DNA of 64,000 nucleotides, taken from the NCBI GenBank assembly GCA_003988855.1, contig QYAI01000049.1, positions 124,001 through 188,000 of the forward strand, in the 5' to 3' direction. How positions within the stretch are numbered: position 1 is the first letter of the stretch; every line of letters begins with the position of its first letter. Shown here piece after piece: positions 60,102 through 64,000 of this stretch. The notes below the pieces were generated by a model. It did no database searches. It was not told where the DNA came from and saw nothing but the letters and a program-made list of their open reading frames with translations. Made by a program: the position numbers and the translations under genes. This DNA is from Arachnopeziza araneosa (taxonomy: Eukaryota; Ascomycota; Leotiomycetes; Helotiales; Arachnopezizaceae).

Positions 60102-63100
60102 CTAGCGCACAGAGATCCCAGATCGCTTTGTGAACATTCTGGCTGCAATGTTCATCGATGCCAGTTCTTGGAAGAGCAACTTTGCAGCATAAGGAATATG
60201 AATCTGTGAGATCTTGGTTTTGTTCTTGCAAGGCCTACACTCGAACGATTGGGTAGAGATTTTGCTAAACATGGTCAGTCTTTACTTCGAATGATGCTTA
60301 GATATCAATGACTTACGCAATTGGAGTCATTAGTCCACAGATGTCACATACGTGGACTCTGAAAGCATCTGATACCTCGAACAATCTCTCTTTCAAGAAT
60401 GCCGCTGCTCCATGAGAAATCATACAATCACGCTCCATTTCTCCGAAGCGCAGACCGCCATCTCTTGCTCGACCTTCTACAGGCTGTCTTGTCAAGATCT
60501 GTACTGGACCTCTGGCTCGAGCATGAATTTTATCGTCGACCATGTGACGCAGACGTTGATAATAAGTGGGGCCTAAGAATACTTGTGCCATGAGCTTTCG
60601 GCCAGTATGGCCATGATACATGATCTCAAACCCTCGAGATTGGTACCCATGAGCTCGAAGAAGGTTGGAAACAGAGTCGACCGTCACCTCAGTGAATGGA
60701 GTAGCATCACCCTCAAGACCACGGAGCGTAGACACCTTACTCAACTGACACTCGATCAAATGGGCGATTGTCATACGAGATGGAATAGCGTGAGGATTGA
60801 TGATCAAGTCAGGAACAATACCTTCGCTGGTGAAAGGCATATCCTCAATTCTGTAAGTAATACCGATCGTACCCTTTTGTCCGTGACGGGATGCGAATTT
60901 GTCACCGATTTGAGGAATCTTCGTGGTTCTCATACGAACTTTGACGAATCGAAGACCTTCGGCATTGGTAGTAATAAGGACCTGGTCGACAATACCATTT
61001 TCAGTACTGCGAAGGGGTGTTGAAGCGTCACGTTTGATATGGGCTTTGGTACGTTGGCCCATCTCTTCAGCATCCGGAGCGATTGGTGCAGTCTTTCCAA
61101 TGATGATATCTTCTCCAGACACACGAACACCAGGGGCCACAATCCCGTCCTCATCAAGTTTGTCATATGTCCCATGTTTCAGCTTCAGGGTATCTTGCCT
61201 AAAAGGCTTTTCAAATTGCTCGACGACATTCATGCCAATACGCTTTTCCTGATCTGTGTATGCACGATAGAACAGACTTCGGAAAAGGCCGCGATCAATG
61301 CTGGATTGATTCATGATCACGGAATCTTCTTGGTTATACCCAGAGTAACACATGATGGCAACAATGGCGTTTTGTCCTGCGGGTAACTCTCGGAACTTTA
61401 AGAATTCCATAGATCGTGTAGTTCCAAGAGGCTTTTGAGGATAGTAGAGGATGTTGGCCATGGTATCCATACGCTGATCAAAGTTCGTCAAGAATACACC
61501 CATAGCTTGTTTACCCATAGCAGATTGATAAGTATTACGCGGAGACTTGAGACTATTAGCATGCTCTTGAGACGGTCACTAACGGTGTACTTACCTGGTT
61601 ATGATCTGGGAAGGGTATAATGCTTGCGCAAATCCCCAAAATCATACTGGGATGAATCTCACAATGCGTCCACATATGTGCTGTAGGGTTCATAGGGGCC
61701 TTGACTCTCTTATTCATATCCCCACTGTCGTCAGGTTGGATCTTGAAGCCAGCTTGTAACTGTCGTGAGATATCCAAATCTTCTGGCGTCATGACAATCA
61801 TGACAGTCTCTTCTTCTTCGGCATCCAGGTATTCGACAACTCCAGAATTAATCAGGCCTTGGAAACCAAAGTATCCATTAGCCAATCGAGTTTCTTGATC
61901 CATACCACTTAAGGTCTGATCTAACTCGAGCTTGCGGATATGATCTTTATTCAGAACCAAATTTCCCTTGTTGGGATTGTCATGGCCATTTTCGATGACA
62001 AAAAGAGGTCGACAGACTCGGCCAGCATCCGTGAAGATCTTGAACTCTCGGTCTCGGATATCTCTGATCAAAGAGACTTCGTGAGATATCAAGTGAGATC
62101 TTCGAAGGTTTTGCACCGTCTGAACAAGATGGGCCGGATCTCTGTGAACACCAACCCACACACCATTAACGAAGACTTTCGTCGCGTTTGGGTTTCTGAT
62201 TGGTTCGTACTCTTCCAGAACTTCCATATTCCGCTGAATCATAAACTCAATGATGGGTTCACTAGGAGTGCCAACAGTAACATAGCACATAAGCGATAAG
62301 TTCTTGACAAGACCGCAAGCTTGCCCTTCAGGAGTTTCTGCGGGACAGACCAGACCCCAATGGGTATTGTGTAGCTGACGAGGTTTCGCAATCTTTCCGT
62401 CGCGCCCAATAGGCGTATTTGTTCGGCGTAAGTGGGACAGCGTTGAAGCAAAGGTATATCTATTCAGCACTTGAGACACGCCTGCGGTAGAGGACGCGGC
62501 TTTCTTTTGGTCACCCCAGTTTCCTGTAGCCAAAGAGTACTTCAGACCATTCGTAAGAGTGGTTGATTTCACTCCAAGTGTTAAATTGAACTCGCGATTG
62601 TTCTCAACACAACGCTGAAGGTACTTATAGACGTCTTGAGTCAATCTGCGGAACAGATTTCTGAAAAGTTTGGCGAGCAGAGGTCCGGCAAGATCCAAGC
62701 GTTTCTTTCCAAAGTGATCTCGATCATCTGTTTCCCGTCGTCCGAGAGCGCACTGTAACATCTTATGGACCATATAACCAAGAAAGAAGGCTTTGCGCGT
62801 CTCGCTGCCTTCCTTCTGCGAGATGTGAGGTAAAAGTTCTTTCTGCATAATATCACGAGCATGTTTCACACGCTTCTCGCGGTTAAGACTCTGATTACTA
62901 CCACGCTTTCCAATAAAGTCCAGCGCAACCTCGCGATCCTGAATGACGAAAGCTTCCTCGATACAGGGCTTCAACATCTCGAGCATTTGGGTATCATTTC
63001 GGTCGTAGCAAATGTGATTCAGAATGTCTTCGTCGGATACAACACCAAGCGCACGGAACACCACGGCAATTGGAATCTCGGTTTTGATATATGGCAGAGT

Positions 63101-63982
63101 TGACTTGATAGTCTGCCCAAACCCACCCCGGTTACCGTCTCCTTTCGCGAATAACTTGATAGTCATGGACGAAATGAGACGAGAGCCCTTTTCGAGAGCA
63201 CTTCGAATTTCTGCAATGTATGGAGTTGGACTAGGAGGTGCTTTCTTGAAGACTTGCACGATATTGGCAGCGCTACGTTCTTGCGCAATCAAGACCTTCT
63301 CACTACCATTAATAATGAAGTATCCACCCTGGTCATACGGGCACTCATTCCAGGCATAGAGGTCGTCTTCGTCGAGATCCTTCAAGATGCAGTATTTCGA
63401 CTTTAGCATGATGGGTAACTTTCCAATGAAGACTCGGTCCGGCGCCCTTTCCAGCTTCTCACCTTCAGGTCCAGTACCATCCTCATCCTCCCAAATCAAT
63501 CTTGTAGGATGTTCTCCAGTTCTCTGCATCTCTTCTGATTGTTCATCGTCAAGCTCGTTGAGTGGAACAGGGCGCTCAACCGCAACCGATACCTTCTTTG
63601 TCATCTCTAGATAGAGAGGACTCGAATATGTCAAGTTTCGGAGCCGCGCCTCCTGCGGTAACATGACTTGGGTACTTCCATCACCTTCTGTCATCGCCGG
63701 CCGCGAGAGCAGAACTGTGCCAAACTTGATCTCATAACGTCGAAGCGCGATGGGGTTGTCATCTGACGAAGGTGGGTTATTTTGATCCAGAATCAGTTGA
63801 GAATTTTCCTCGACCAGCTCTTGCATAGTTGTAGAAACGAACTCATCGAAAGAGTTCACTTGCGTAGATACAAGGCCATTGGTTTCGAAGAAAGAAGATA
63901 TCACCATCCAACAATCCTCTGCCGTGATAGCTTCATCTTCCTCGGCGTCATCGTACTCGTAACCATCTTCGTAATCTGCCAT
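60102..63982 (-). CDS. RPB2: RNA polymerase II second-largest subunit RPB2
   Basis: Exons 63982-61595, 61545-60317 and 60264-60102 give 1259 aa, close to other ascomycete Rpb2 proteins. It forms one side of the polymerase II active-site cleft. The start MADYEDGYEYDD is acidic, followed by the protrusion, lobe and fork (TPEGQACGLVKNL). The hybrid-binding region includes GYNQEDSVIMNQSSIDRG and KFASRHGQKG. The C-terminal zinc ribbon is split across intron 2 (CDICGLMTPIA then FECRPCKNKTK). The C-terminus ends MFTKRSGISVR. The start ATG lies 18 bp from the right window edge, so the promoter is not seen. RPB2 is a common phylogenetic marker and could place this organism. Confidence 0.97.
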
Positions 63983-64000
63983 ATTTGGAGTCAGCGCGAT

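Overview
The window is nuclear DNA from a filamentous ascomycete. Genes are split by short GT-AG introns (about 45-110 nt) with CTAAC/CTGAC-like branch points. The proteins are Pezizomycotina types: a DUF3405 family protein, a Pth11/rhodopsin-domain membrane protein, a wax-synthase-domain protein, SIN-type Cdc14 and a Boi-type SH3-SAM-PH protein. Style and gene content fit Leotiomycetes/Helotiales best, but that placement is a judgement from remembered families, not a search. All exon coordinates below were joined by hand, checking splice-site motifs and reading phase; every complete model closes in frame.

Layout. 1-3454: LIM-domain protein (minus) after about 1.2 kb without a gene. 3455-6909: long gene-poor stretch ending in the INO1 promoter. 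6910-8618: inositol-3-phosphate synthase. 9007-10603: MEIOB/RPA70-like OB-fold protein. 10952-11537: broken GFA/CENP-V-type gene. 11835-14412: DUF3405 type II membrane protein. 14884-17523: MCM2 (minus), divergent from the UBR7-like gene (17927-19701) across a promoter with an ACGCGT (MCB) site. 19890-21498: wax-synthase-like acyltransferase. 22413-23581: Cys-rich single-pass surface protein. 23762-24698: Cdc14 (SIN), divergent from GGPP synthase (25524-26738). 27280-29232: DHA1 drug/H+ antiporter. 29648-30715: membrane J-protein whose start codon lies in a 19-bp tandem array, divergent from RPA43 (31022-31987). 32219-33500: ferric reductase pseudogene. 34303-34997: free-methionine-(R)-sulfoxide reductase with a 5-nt exon. 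35875-37421: alpha-arrestin with a GC-AG intron. 39408-41276: eight-exon rhodopsin-domain protein. 42170-44019: SV2-like MFS transporter. 44999-48252: Boi-type protein, divergent from a MIZ/SP-RING protein (49187-53315). 54128-54945: decayed viperin-like radical-SAM gene. 56842-57966: lipase-type hydrolase. 58463-59137: V-ATPase subunit G, divergent from PET117 (59358-59673). 60102-63982: RPB2.

Most intact genes are housekeeping: replication (MCM2), RNA polymerases I and II (RPA43, RPB2), inositol and isoprenoid precursors (INO1, GGPPS), vacuolar and mitochondrial function (VMA10, PET117), polarity and cytokinesis (Boi, LIM, Cdc14) and protein modification (UBR7, SP-RING). The accessory layer consists mainly of surface or transport proteins plus three dead or dying genes (GFA-type, ferric reductase, viperin-like). 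I saw no transposon, tRNA, rRNA, CRISPR array or complete secondary-metabolite cluster. The most notable items are the viperin remnant that has lost its iron-sulfur cluster motif, the MEIOB-like gene, the uORF-generating repeat array at the J-protein start, and the micro-exons in two small housekeeping genes.
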